From Myoxocephalus aenaeus (lineage: Eukaryota; Chordata; Actinopteri; Perciformes; Cottidae), in NCBI GenBank assembly GCA_038501785.1, contig JBAMJR010000100.1:1432001-1496000 (forward strand): 64,000 nucleotides of DNA. The letters are read 5' to 3'. Below, piece after piece: positions 1 to 62,002 of this stretch. The notes beneath the pieces are model-generated. The model was not told the origin of the DNA, ran no database searches, and saw nothing but the letters and a program-made list of their open reading frames with translations. The translations under genes were made by a program, and so were the position numbers. Each line of letters starts with the position of its first letter. Positions within the stretch are counted from its first letter, which is position 1.

Positions 1-1099
1 TATGAATCAAATTCTTGAACACTGGCAAGAGATTTAATGATCACATCTTGGCGAAATCTTATTTCAGAAGCGGGTCGATGGCATTTCTCTGCGTTAATGT
101 CGACTTAGAGGTTGAAGTAATTTAGTAATTGATTCCTTGCCTGGCTCTCGCTCGTGCCAAGGCCGCGTTTGAGGGTAATATGTTTCCTAATCTCATCCCC
201 CGGAATAAGATTTTTATGTTAATCCACTGGCTCGGTCTCTTGGTCACTTGGGAAGCGCAGATAAAGGCTCCGAGGGGCCGGAGAGGCCACGCGGAGACGA
301 GCCGCATGCGCAGGAGCAGCGTGCTGCAGCATCTGGGAAGCAACGAGACCAGTTAATAGGAGACAACAGGGACACAACACACAGAAGAAGCCAGAATACA
401 CGAGGAAAAACAAACATATGTACCCTTTTCCTCGTGTGGAATTTGGAAATGCATCAGTTATGTTTCCACATGAGCTAAATAATGTTTTAATTTCATTGTG
501 ATGCTTGAGCATTTATAATAAACCATAACGATGCATAAACTATCAGGATGAAATGAGATCAGTTAGGGTCATCCTCCCCTCCATCCTTTGCCTCGGAGGC
601 GCGCACACACTCAGCTTTGCGCCAAAGGCAGAATAAAGAAGCACGAGGAGAAAGGACGCCATAAAAACACGTCGAATAACAATAACAACACGAGCCTGCA
701 CGCATGCAGCAGCAGACTCAGACACTGACGTCTTTTGTGGCCCCACGTTTCTTTTTTTCCCCTCTTGGAGACACAGAGAAAAGACACCAGCTCCTAATTT
801 AATTTTGCCTCTTCTCCAGATGTCACTTTCCATCTGTGCGCCTGGAAACGCGATGCGCTTTTTACGCACCAGCCTGGAACAGCTTTAACTTGGATGTTAA
901 AGCTGCACCCCTCTCTTTTTTTTTATGTCAAAATGTTTTCTCGTGCGCATCAGATCTAACATTTAAGGCAGCTGAGTGAAACATTACAAACAAATATTAG
1001 GATTTATCATAGATAATACAGAATTATGTTTTTTTTTAAATATATATATATGTTGTCTAAATGATTAAAAAAACTATTTGCACTTCATTATTATTATCT

Positions 1100-1203
1100 G
1101 TATGCACTGTATGTGTTGGACAGGAGAGAAACGTTGTTTCAACTCTATGTTTGGCACATGCTGAGAAATTGACAATAAAGCTGACTTTGACTTTTGACTT
1201 TGA
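1100..1203 (+). repeat. Probable retroelement 3' tail remnant
   Basis: The segment ends in ATTGACAATAAAGCTGACTT followed by degenerate TGACTT repeats. This ending recurs widely in fish genomes as the 3' end of dispersed non-LTR or SINE-type elements. Only the tail is visible. The family assignment is from memory and is not secure. Confidence 0.4.
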
Positions 1204-1399
1204 TTATTATGTTTGTTTTGGAAAATAATCATTTCTGTGGACCTGCAAAAGTGAAGTGGTTTTCGTCTCTGGTAGTTTTTACCTCACTGTTATTTTGTTG
1301 CAGGTGAATGCTCGCCTTTATCCATCCTGTCAAATTGAGACATCACACTAAATTGCCACGAGAGCATCCCCCACAATGATTTTTTTTTTTTTTTTGTAT

Positions 1400-1960
1400 C
1401 TGCTCTCGAGCCCCTCCCCTGCAACACGCGGCCTTATTAATAACCGTTTTGATAAGCGGATCTCCTCGGGCGGAGGAGTGAGACGTCGTAGGTGAAACGT
1501 GACAGCGGGACCCTCCCATCGCTCTTTATCCTCCTCTGGTTCTTTGCCTCTTTTTCGGGGGAGTGGATCCATCCAATCCATCCGGAGACAATGGCATTTT
1601 GTTCCTCTTTTTGTCCCTCCTGTCGACCCGCATTCCTATATTGCTGAGCAACGACAGTGCGCACTAAATGGAGAGGAGTTGCTCCCATATCCCGCCTATT
1701 GTCCGGCACTTGCCAGGCGGATTTAGGGTCTCGCACACATCGCATTTTCCTGATTTATTTAAGTGAAGGCATATGGTCGGAGCCCTTCATTTGCCACATA
1801 ATTACGAATTAACGAGCGCTTTATTTGAATTAAAGGATCATCATGTTACTGTAAATCACTGTGCTGGTTTAAACACGATGCAACCTGCAGTCATGCAGGC
1901 CCCTCTGCAGGAAACTGTCCGCACGTTTTGCATCTTGCAAAAACTAATAATAATCATAAT
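1400..1960. promoter_or_regulatory. Candidate conserved enhancer upstream of phox2b
   Basis: This GC-richer block stands out from the AT-rich surroundings and has no sustained coding frame. It contains a palindromic homeodomain site TAATTA at 1799-1804, followed at once by GAATTAACG and further ATTA cores. It lies about 3 kb upstream of the phox2b TATA box. Dense ATTA cores beside a developmental homeobox gene are typical of autoregulatory enhancers. This is inference from composition and motifs only. Confidence 0.35.
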
Positions 1961-3795
1961 AATCATAGCAATAAACCCATTACACCAACTCAGACTGCAG
2001 AGGTCCGCCTTTTCTGATTTAATATCCTCACATCAAAGTATCAAGCGGTGTCTCCTCGTCCCACCCGCAACAGCTGAAAGGATTAAAAGATGTTGAAACT
2101 ATAAAAGAGGAGGCGTCTCAATAGCTGGTGGACTATGGTGTAAGGACTATAGACTGCGAGGATAAAGAGCGGCTTCAGTGAAAGAAACCGATGGCTAAAA
2201 GCTATAATTGTATTTGCCTCGGCGAAATATCAGAAAAGACTTCTCGTTTCTTTGAGCGTTATTAGATTAATTCCCAGAGATGGGTTCTTTTCTCGCGGCC
2301 AGACGCGTGGAGGGAGGACGGTGAACCATTTGGCTCTTTGGTTTCAATAATCAAATTAACCATTTGGTACAACTTTTGGGTCCCAGCTCGTGTGTAGAAA
2401 AGAGGAAAAAAAAAAAAAAAAAAAAACATTTACATAATAGGCACCGGGTTGTGTCAAGAAAGGATTCTTTTTTTTCTTCTTCTTCTTTCTTTCTGGCTCT
2501 CGTTGATCTCTGAAAAAGACAATAAAGAAAAGGGAGAAACACACTGCAACACGTCAGCAATTGTGGAGACAAATAATTGATGGCGAATGCGAGCGGGTGT
2601 ATTTTAAACAGAGAATGGAGAAAAGGTTACATTTAGAAATATAACATAATAATATATTTAAATCGCCTTTTTTTTCTCCCTATTCTTAAAAGAAGGGAAT
2701 ATTCCATCAAACGGCAGCACGTGTGTCTGAACATGAAAATGAGATTAAACGGAGAGGAAAAGATGATTTGCACTGGAGTACCTCAACACATTTTAAAACT
2801 TAATTTTAGACCAGTGACCTCATGACCTGTGTGGTTTTAGAAGGCATCTTCTTTATTTATTTATTTCCTGCTTGTCGTCCTGATTTCAACAAATAAATGT
2901 GTATTTAATATCTTACCAGCCTTCTATGATTAGGATGAAGAAATAGGATCAATATGGTGAAGGATAGAATTAAATAAGATAAAGAAAAGATCTATAATAA
3001 TCTTATAATAAAATAGAACAGGTTGTGAGACAAAGGTGTATAATATAGTGTCCAAAATGATGACACAATTCTGATATAGACTCACATGGAGACACACTGT
3101 AAGACCATCAGCACAGATCAATCAATGAGGCACTGCATGGCGAACAAATTAAAACTCATAAATGTAATTGTTGCACCATAATTCCTGTTGCGCCTTTGTG
3201 TTTCGATAATTTGGAAGAAGAAAAAAAAAACTCAGCTTCAAACGAAACGAGGACTTGAACTCGGTCCAATGAAGAAAAAAGAAAAAGAAAAAAAAAACAC
3301 ACACACGCACGAGTGTGTAAGCGGCATAGAACACGTTCACCTTATTACACAAACCAAATTAACCACTCAGCCAATATTGTGAGCCTAAGAGGTCCGATGA
3401 CTGCCTCGCCAGTTCGTTACTTTCATTAGAAAGATGTTATTTGCCAAATAAACGGAATAATGAAAGTAATAAAGACAATTACAAACTCGTTTGTATCATA
3501 AAAAAATAAATACAAAAAAAAACACACACCCGGAAGTTACGCAGAGATTCTACTGCAGCAGCGCAGAGGAAATAACTGTTTATTTGGCAGAAAGGACGTT
3601 ATTAAATCAGAGTCATGCGTAATATATCGAGACAATTACTACCCTTCATGTATTGACTCCAGACTTGATTTGAAGGTATGAATTACTAATTAAACACAAT
3701 GAAAAGTGTCAGAAGTGGTGCAATGCGATGTGATATAGAGAACTCAAGACAAAGGGGTGGTTTGGTGCATCTCTGTTGTTATGGATGTGATTGAT

Positions 3796-3796
<1 letters not shown>

Positions 3797-3837
<41 letters not shown>
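3797..3837. repeat. (CA)n microsatellite
   Basis: A pure CA dinucleotide run of about 20 units lies in the phox2b upstream region. Confidence 0.95.
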
Positions 3838-3838
<1 letters not shown>

Positions 3839-4440
3839 GTGGGAAGAAATCCACCCAATTATATCGGTATAACTGTAGCCACATCAAACAAAACAAAAAG
3901 CATTTTCCTCAACAAAAAAAAGGAAAAGATGAAAATCGGATGATATCTGCTTGTTTCAGCATCTCTTGCAGCCAGCAGCCTGAAACAAAGCAGAATAATT
4001 CGGGCCATATACGGTGCAAACAACCTAAAAAAAACAGGTGACTTCACCTCAGTTGCAGATTTCCATTCGTCCAAATAAATTGGGAGATTTTGAACCTTAA
4101 AAAAAACACCCAAAACGTCGTGGAGTCTAAGCCACGAAATCGGCTGTTACACCCGTGAAAATGAACATGTTTTCTTTCTCTTTTTTTTTCTTCTCGTTTT
4201 TATTTTGCAGCGTCGGTGCAGAAGACGAAGAGTCGGAGAGCCAACAGACGGGCAGAGAGCCGAGGCAGAGGGGGAATACTATGTGAAATCCTGCCCAAGG
4301 TATACGCTCGCTTAAAAGGCTTAAAAGCTTGGAGAAAATTGGATCAGGGAGAATCGTCACCCAACTTTCATTATTTCCAAGTGGTGTGATTGAATTAAAG
4401 GGCAAGATGGTGGTTGCAGAGGAGTGGGGGTGGACGGGGA

Positions 4441-4712
4441 GCGGGGCGGTGGAGGGGTGCGTAATGGCGTGGTATTAAATTCTAATTAGAGATGCAGGGG
4501 ATCAATGATAGGGAGGTTGGACAGCCCGGGCCCCCAGTGCCAGCCCAATAGACTGATGAGTTATTGTCATGTAAAAAAGCGCTAGCAATAAGACCAAACG
4601 CTTTGCTATTGTCCAAGCGGAAAGAGCCAAGTTTATTATGAGGACTATATGCTCTAGAGACCTCGGGCTAGGCGGCTCTTAGGGGGCTTTTCATAAAACA
4701 GGGCTAGGTTCC
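4441..4712 (+). promoter_or_regulatory. phox2b: phox2b proximal promoter block
   Basis: This block lies immediately 5' of the TATA box. Visible motifs are a palindromic homeodomain site TAATTA at 4483-4488, a CCAAT box at 4545-4549, and two SOX-type cores (ATTGT at 4563-4567 and CTATTGTCC at 4606-4614). PHOX2B is known to autoregulate through ATTA sites, so the TAATTA is a plausible target. Factor binding is inferred, not shown. Confidence 0.5.
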
Positions 4713-4718
4713 TATAAA
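4713..4718 (+). promoter_or_regulatory. phox2b: TATA box of phox2b
   Basis: TATAAA stands in the context CCTATAAAGGAGG, with GC-rich flanks on both sides. It implies a transcription start near 4743 and a 5' UTR of about 250 nt. No ATG occurs between that point and the phox2b initiator, which fits a real leader. Confidence 0.75.
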
Positions 4719-4742
4719 GGAGGCCAGTTTTGGAGCAGGCGC

Positions 4743-6863
<2,121 letters not shown>

Positions 6864-8175
6864 CGAGGCTCCACAGCGCAGGAGGGGAGGAAGAGAGGAG
6901 CTTCCTCTTCCTCCGGAGACCGAAAAGCAATTTCCCACGACAGACTTAAGGACAACACACACAAAAAAAGCAGTGAAAAAGAAAATGACAACTCTTTGTT
7001 ATTTTATTTTTACGCCTTGCGCCGTTTCTTGTGGTCAGTTGACACATTTGCTGTGAAAAATATCCATCTTGACAAGTCGTATTGTCTGATAATAACATCG
7101 TTTGGGGTTTTCTTAAAACAAGTGCAAGTCGGGTGAAACGTTTCCACTAAAGACTGACATCCTGAAAAGAAACGAAAAACTCAAGAGAGCAAATTAATAT
7201 CAACACAAATGAGACTTCTGTTGAGATTCCTCGCGCGTAAAACCAGAACAAGACAACATCAACGCAGACACGTTCCTCCAGTTTTTAAGAATCAAACGAC
7301 ACATTTAAGACTGAATCCTCGATGAAGTGACTCGTTAAGATGAACTGTTTTTTGGGAGGGTTTAGGGTTATGAGCAAACACAGAGGTCCGCGCACTGGAC
7401 GCTGCGTCGTGCCATCAGTGAGCGGAGGAGCCTCGTTAAGTCACATTACATGTCAGAGTTCAACAGCTGCTTTGTTTGGTAGAGAGAGACACGTTCAACA
7501 TCCACGGCTGAGGACGCACGCGCGCGCGCGCCCCCGCTTCTGACACAATATGCGGTTTGGACAGCAGCCTCATTACAGCCGAGATTGTTTCGTTTGTTTT
7601 TGGTTTCCAGGGCTGCTGAGAGTTTAGTTTCTTTAAATTATCGATATAAACACAATTATTTCCTCGAGAATAATACTTTAAAAAAAAAAAAAGGCACAAA
7701 CTATTGCAATGTTCACCTCCGACAGGATATGTGTGTGTTTTTGTGTGTCTTTCTACGGCAGTGTTTTTGTGGCTCAATCTGTATAGTGTTAATACGTATT
7801 CTTGTCTCCTATAGTTGAACCATAGGCCATACTCCCTCGTAGATCGATCATACAAGTCTTTTGGATGTTTTACAAAATTCCCTCGGAAGAATTTATTTTG
7901 GGTAAAAACAAAAAACAAAAAAAGTAAGGAGAGGGAATGGATGCAAACATTGTATTTATTTCTATATAATTTGCATGTTGTCTTTCTGTCTGATTTTACG
8001 ATGATTTCTCTTCCATTTTGTGAGCATTATGTAACACGTTTTGTCCAGGATCTGAAAGTTATTTATATGTAGGTAATGAATGCTTATATTTAAGAAGGAA
8101 ATATTTCTACATGTGCACATAGTTTTCCAGGTGTACCATTGAAATGGTTGTTGATGATAAAAAACAAAAACAAAA
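6864..8175 (+). other. phox2b: phox2b 3' UTR (estimated end)
   Basis: Non-coding sequence after the stop, with AT-rich 3' UTR character. No canonical AATAAA is seen in the first 1.3 kb. The variant GATAAA at 8156-8161, followed by A-rich sequence, is the best candidate poly(A) signal, so the end is approximate. A short CG repeat lies near 7519-7530. Confidence 0.45.
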
Positions 8176-8925
8176 AAAAGTCCAAGTTGCTTTTGTCATG
8201 TTTTCTTTGGAGAGGAATGCAATTCGTTGTTATATTTTGGGTTTCACGTGTATAACCTTTAATTAGACAATCCTAAAACCTCTTAATGCATTCATGACTT
8301 CATGAGTAATTATAATCAGTTTGTTTTGGTCAAGGTCGTTTGAAAAGGCCGCAGATTTCAGCACCACGGACAGCTCCGAGTCTTCAGGATTAATTTTTCC
8401 CCCAAAGGTTTCAATGCAAAAAATCCAGAATGAATAGGAAACAACGTCTACATTTGAAACAGAAGGAACTGCATCAATCCGATAAGCAGGTATTCTTAAA
8501 TCATAACATCTGAAAATAATGACGATGAGGTATGACTCTTTAGACAGACTGAACTAGCTGTCACAGCTATTTTAAATGTGTATTCTCAAGGTTACAATGA
8601 AAATATCATGAATGCATCTTTATGGTAACGCGCTGGAATTTCAGGTCACAGATTTTGATGCAACACTTATTCACGTGTTTTACAACTAAACCCAACAAAC
8701 AGTCATTCTAACCATACTGACTTTAACCTAAATTAGGACCCCCGATGTTATTAATCTGATATTAGTGGCAGAATTTAAGAGTAGCATCTTTAATTCTCAA
8801 TTTCGTCTGTTTATTTAGCCACATCCTTTTATTCAGTATTTTGTTTTGTCATATTGTTTACGACTTCATACATTATATATATATATTTTTTTTTTATTGG
8901 AAAAATAACACAGAATCACATTTTT
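8176..8925. other. Intergenic gap between convergent phox2b and limch1
   Basis: About 750 bp of AT-rich DNA separates the estimated 3' ends of the two tail-to-tail genes. I see no coding or repeat feature in it. Confidence 0.5.
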
Positions 8926-10849
8926 AATTTATAACATTTTATTTATAAACATACAGTTTGCTATAAATGCCATTGCATTTAAACATCAAATGAATCTATA
9001 TTTTGGATAGTGTTCAGGTGAATATTACAATAAATACAGAACAGACGTGAAGGCTACATTCCCCAACCTTCCCGTTAAGAAAACCGTCTGAATGTTGAGC
9101 TCAGTCTCAAAGATCCCGCTATAAGAGACTCCAGATTTATTCGTGAACTAAGATGAGGATAAAAAAAGAAAAAGAAAAAAGAAAATACACAACCGGAACA
9201 GAAGCTTAAAAATACTGTAGATCAGAGAGATGAACCCGGAGGAGAAGCTTGGCTATAGGTTGCCGTTAGTTTGCTTTAAGACAGCAAATAATTTGGTTTT
9301 AGGCTTAAACGTGCATTTTTTATTTTTAAACATCTGCAATAAACAACCGAGCTCCTCTCACAAGTCCCCAAACGAAAATGAAGCAAGTGATTTCAAATGT
9401 CCAGCTGGCGGCACAGATCTTTAGTTTTTATCCAACCAAATATTGCACAGGTGCAACGGCTGCTGGTACGAGTGTTCACATCCCCTCTGCTGTTCAACTA
9501 GATGCAACGTTGTGTGTTTGTGATTTTTAGAAATGAATCCTATTGAGCAATTATCAAAATTACCTCAATTAATAGCATACAGAAGTCTATATCTCTCTAG
9601 AATAAAACAACATTCAGAATTAAATCAATGGTCTCCCCTGCAGTATATATTTTTCCAAATAGACAACAAATGTTTTCCTCTGTGCTGCTTTTTATCACCG
9701 CAAATCACGGAGGAATCATAGGGTGGGGTGTATGAAATTAAGGGTGTCATTTATGTAAAATAAGTAGTACTTATCAAGTGAAGTAAAGCGTGCTGTCAGG
9801 GAGAGCTGCAGCCCGTCTGTCTGCAGTTCAAGGGTTAACATTTGGCCAAATCCCTCCCTACACCCTTAAAAAAGAAAAGAAAAAAGAAACCAAACACCAT
9901 ACAGCTGGTGTTGTAGTTTTTCCTGCATCATCTTGCTTTTTCCTAAGGCACATTAAAGTCCTGACCTTCTGAGCGGAGCAACCTGCCGTGACCCAAAAGC
10001 ACAAAAAGAGCTCACGAGTCAAGTTATTGCCCTGAAGATGAAACTACATCTATAATATGAGTGTTTTATAGAAGCTAACTTTGTTCAGGAGACATTTGGG
10101 AGTCACTGAGGGCCAAAGGGCTCAAAGTATAGTGGGTTTAAAGTGACTTTTACTGCACTTTCTAAATGTAGTTTCTGTATGAATTTTTGTTTTAATCTCG
10201 TATTAAATTAAAGGGTCATACACATATTCATATTTTCAATATCCTGTCTGTTTCGAGAAATAAAAACAAAAATCTAATTTGAGCTGCCTGACCACATATT
10301 CAGTTTTCCCACCAGTTTTTTTTAAATTTGTATCCAAAAAAAAAGAAAAATCGTTCTTAAATGATAACACAATGATTCAGTAACTATGTAATATACTGCG
10401 TTTACATCATATGGAATTTAATAGATATATAGAAAATATATCTGCTTCAACTTAACCAAAGATTTGAACATCATATTTTCTTTTTGTGCGTTCACTCCGA
10501 CAGCGTAGGACGTTAACATCAGCCTACCTGTGTTTGGAGAACGGTATTGTCTTTTATTTTCAACATGGCCGCCGCCACAGAACGGTCTCTCTCTCTCTCT
10601 CTCTCTCTTGCTGTATGATGGAACAGAGTCTGTGTTGGTACGTGGACCAATCAAATCCAGATTTCACTCATGACATGAACACGAAGAATATATATATTTT
10701 AGTTTGGCCGCCATGATGAATCTTCATTGGTTACTGAGCTGCAGACGATGCAAAGATCCCGACACGCTGCGGAGGACATGATTTGCAGATAATCGCTTTA
10801 AAACAGGGATGGGGCTTCTTCCGTGAACCTTGTGCTTTTCTGTTGAGCG
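8926..10849 (-). other. limch1: limch1 3' UTR (estimated)
   Basis: Sequence following the limch1 stop on the - strand. The farthest convincing poly(A) signal is AATAAA read on - at 8938-8943, in an A/T-rich context. An alternative AATAAA at 10553-10558 would give a UTR of only about 0.3 kb. A CT run (10585-10609) lies in the UTR. Confidence 0.4.
8938..8943 (-). promoter_or_regulatory. limch1: Candidate distal poly(A) signal of limch1
   Basis: TTTATT on + reads AATAAA on -. It sits at the end of a long non-coding stretch and is the preferred but unproven terminator of limch1. Confidence 0.35.
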
Positions 10850-58577
<47,728 letters not shown>

Positions 58578-60496
58578 CTATGGAGAAAACAAAGGGAGCG
58601 AGTTAGCAAAATATAACGATAACAGGGCTTAAGAACAAAGAAGCATGACATCAAATTACCACGTCAGTATCTGAATCTGAAGTCGAGACAAACAAGCGCC
58701 ACTTGGAAACCAAGAAACAGCGCCGACAACCTTTACAAAACACTCCTTTTCACGTCTTTCCTTCACGGTAAATCCTCAGAACGGTATGGAGAGGCGCACA
58801 AAGAGCTGCCGGCCGTATATCAAGTCCCTCTCTAGTTAGCAGCGCCAAACACTAACAAGCTCGACATAAGCCGCAATCATCCCGACCAAATGGCTCTGGC
58901 AGGCTAATGTGTTGTGACAGGGGACTTATTGGGTAATAGTTACTGAGACCCTCTGAGGAGGAGAAGCCGCCTGTTTGCATGTATTTACATGACTACAGTG
59001 CATCGGCAGGCGTGCATTATCTTTTTTTTTACACAAACATTCCAACACATTGTAAATGCTTCTTATTTGATGCAGGGCAAGTGCACAAAACGCCCGGGGC
59101 GGCAACCTTGTTCATGTTCCAAATATGTAAACGTTTCCGTCACAGCAAAGTTTATCAAACAAACTGAAACTAAAATGGATGGTTTTTGCTCCTGGCGTCC
59201 AACTTTCAGCTTGAGTTTTGACCTTTTGCATTTGTTTACGCGAGTAAACGGGACATCTCGTTAATGCGTTTGAAGTCCCACATGAAAACACACAAACATC
59301 TCCAGTGCAAACAAACAGCAGTGAAATAATTGTCTCCCACTCCAGAATATCTGCCGTTACGGGACATTTAGCACCAGGCCTACTTAACATCCATTTATTC
59401 TCACAAACACTGGCAGGGATTTGGCCATAAAAAAAAATCCCCCCCCCCTCTCCCGTCCGCCCCGTTGGACTGCTGGTTTGAAAGCCAAAACAATTAAAAG
59501 ATTACATTTCCTGAGAGTTTCTTTTACATTTATTTGCACAGCTGTGGAAGGAAAGTGTGGAGGAGTGGTCTGGGCCGGTTTCTGTGCGCTTCTTGGCTTC
59601 GTCTGGGATCCTGGATCTGTTACAAAAGAAATGGACTGCTGTGTGTCAGCGAGTAGGCCGACAGTAGGCCTCATTTCTGCTGCTGCTCGGGGGGTGAGAA
59701 AGATTTCCCCCTAAATATTGACATTTAGCTATTCACTGCCACTATTCCCTACTGTGCCAGCACTTGTGAACATTGTGTTGTGCGCCTGGTGTTAACAGCA
59801 CTAAAGTGACGAGAGAGGCCACACAGTACAAACATATGGTTCTATGATTACAGTCATGAACCTGCTCTGGAGGAAGACACAATAGTATTTGTTGAATTAA
59901 ACATCTTGGTAAGTGGCACACGTGTTATATCTAGTTTGTTTAATCTATTGGAGGGGTTGGGGGGCTGTAATGGAGCCCAGCTAGCTGTTTACCACATTTC
60001 AAGTCCTCATGTTAAGCTAATAAGCTTCATATGTACCAAACAGAGTTGCATCAATTTTCTCAGACAGCAAATTAGCTCACTTTCCCCGAAATAAACTACT
60101 CTTTAAAACATATAGTAGAGCTGCAGGAATCAAAGGACGTTTAACGGGCTAGTAACTGAATCATTTTCTCAGTTAGCAGCGAGAGCAGTAGGATTCGTGG
60201 TAATTATCTCGCTCCTCTCTCACCTCTTGCCTTTCCGCTGGGCGTCAGGCTAAAGTTACTTGGCCAGAAAAACTTATTTGGCTCTGCCCACTGAGGTTTA
60301 ACTTAATCAATGAGATTAACGCTTTCTCCAGATCTGCCACTGGAAAATGTTTGGGAAATGAGTTCAATATTTTGTGTGCAACTGCACGACTAGACTATAA
60401 CAGATGGTAGATAACATGATTTAGTCTTATACACAAGTAAATTACATCCCCAGGTGTAAATGTATAGAAATCCCAGAGTTGGAATGTTACAGTATA

Positions 60497-60925
60497 CAGG
60501 GTTCATACACATTTTGACCAATGGATTTCCAGGACTTTAAACCAAATTTCCATGACCAAACATTTAGTGAAATCTCGGTGTAAACATGAAAATGTAGTAT
60601 TTAAACTAACAATGAGAATTCCAAAGCATAGAGTATAACAAATGACACAAATGAACGAGACTATAGTTTGATTAAAAGAATAAACATTTATATAGATGCC
60701 TGTGTGGACGCCTGCTTATATTTTGAGCGTCTTTCTTTTAAAAGCATATTAATTATTTCAAACTCAGCGTAAATGAACGTCATGAACACATGAATATAAA
60801 CACATTTCCATGATTTTTCCAAAACTTTGGGGATTTTATTTTTTTCAAGGACTTGTCCAGGCCTGGAAATAACCATTTTAAAATTCCATGACTTTTCCAG
60901 GTTTTCCATGACTGTAAGAACCCTG
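60497..60925. mobile_element. CAGGG-ended non-autonomous DNA element
   Basis: 429 bp with inverted ends CAGGGTTC and GAACCCTG. AGTATA stands directly outside both ends (60491-60496 and 60926-60931), a perfect 6-bp duplication. The subterminal regions repeat TTTCCATGAC and TTTTCCAGG motifs. No credible coding frame. The ends resemble those of the element at 15864-17364. Confidence 0.7.
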
Positions 60926-61935
60926 AGTATAGGTTTCCCTGGTTTTGTCCATAGGAGAGTAAGATTTTATGGTCTGATGCGAGTAACGATTCAGTGGCCT
61001 ACATCATTTTATATCTGCAGCCGAGTAGATGACCTTGATTTAGGAGCTCCTCAATAAATGTGTCACATAAATGTTACTCGCACTCTGCTTGCTAAAGATG
61101 GCTAACCTGGTTTGACATGCAGCGTCCGCAGCCCTTTACCATACAGTAAATACGGTCAGCTTTTGCTTTCTAGTAAAAAAAAAAAAAAAAAAAAGGAAAC
61201 ATCCTGGTTGCTGCAGGGTTTGAACCTGTGTGTTGTGCACGGGGAGATTACAGTGTCACACCACCTTCACATGGAGAGATTACAGTGTCACCACCTCAAC
61301 ATAGATTTGACTACAATTTGAGGACAGAGTGCAGGCAAGAGCAGGAGAAGAGTTAAGGGCACACCAGGACTCGTCATTATGATGTGAAAAAAATGTCTGG
61401 AAAATGTACTCACCCTGATGAATGAGGCTACAGGAGGTATTGTAAAAATTCAAAATTTGGAAAAAGAAACCGCTCACACTCATGATTTAATAATAGAAAG
61501 ATGACGAGACTAAAATATGTGTCTGCATTTGAAGGGAAAAATGTACAGATTCAATAAATCCACAAAATAACTAAATGGGACTCAGGTGGGACCCGGTGTC
61601 TTAAAAGGTTAGGTCATATAATATTCCGTCCTTTGGGGTTCATGGACATTAACATACATAACATATAACGTTCTGGCTATGACAAGAAAATGGCAGGGAT
61701 TCCGTTGTTCTCATTATCTTGCTGCTCAGTTTGGTAGTGACTGCAGAGCTGCTAAGGACCTTGATTAATGTACATCTGTTGCTCCCATAAGTGTCACCCA
61801 GAGCTGAAGTGCCCATGAAACTCCCGACTGACCAGAGGGAACACTTGGTTTGAGACACAGATTTGGGGGGGAGGGGGGGGAAATACAACTGAATCAACAT
61901 TTCTTTCTCTTTGCAAATGCTGTGTTGTGTGGAAG

Positions 61936-61937
<2 letters not shown>

Positions 61938-62001
<64 letters not shown>
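61938..62001. repeat. (CA)n microsatellite
   Basis: About 32 pure units in the limch1 5' intron. Confidence 0.97.

Positions 62002-62002
<1 letters not shown>

Larger units (their letters stand above)
1..4440. other. Non-coding region upstream of phox2b
   Basis: No coding exon is supported here. Open frames are short, lack homology I recognise, and often run through homopolymers. The region contains a retroelement-like tail (about 1100-1203), a CA repeat (3797-3837), and two GC-richer stretches (about 130-360 and 1400-1960) with homeobox-type motifs that look like candidate regulatory DNA. The remainder is AT-rich and unremarkable. Confidence 0.7.

Noticed and set aside
10553..10558. AATAAA on - as the only limch1 poly(A) signal
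   Set aside because: It is possible as a proximal site, but sequence without other features continues to a better site near 8938. Without transcript data the distal one is preferred weakly.
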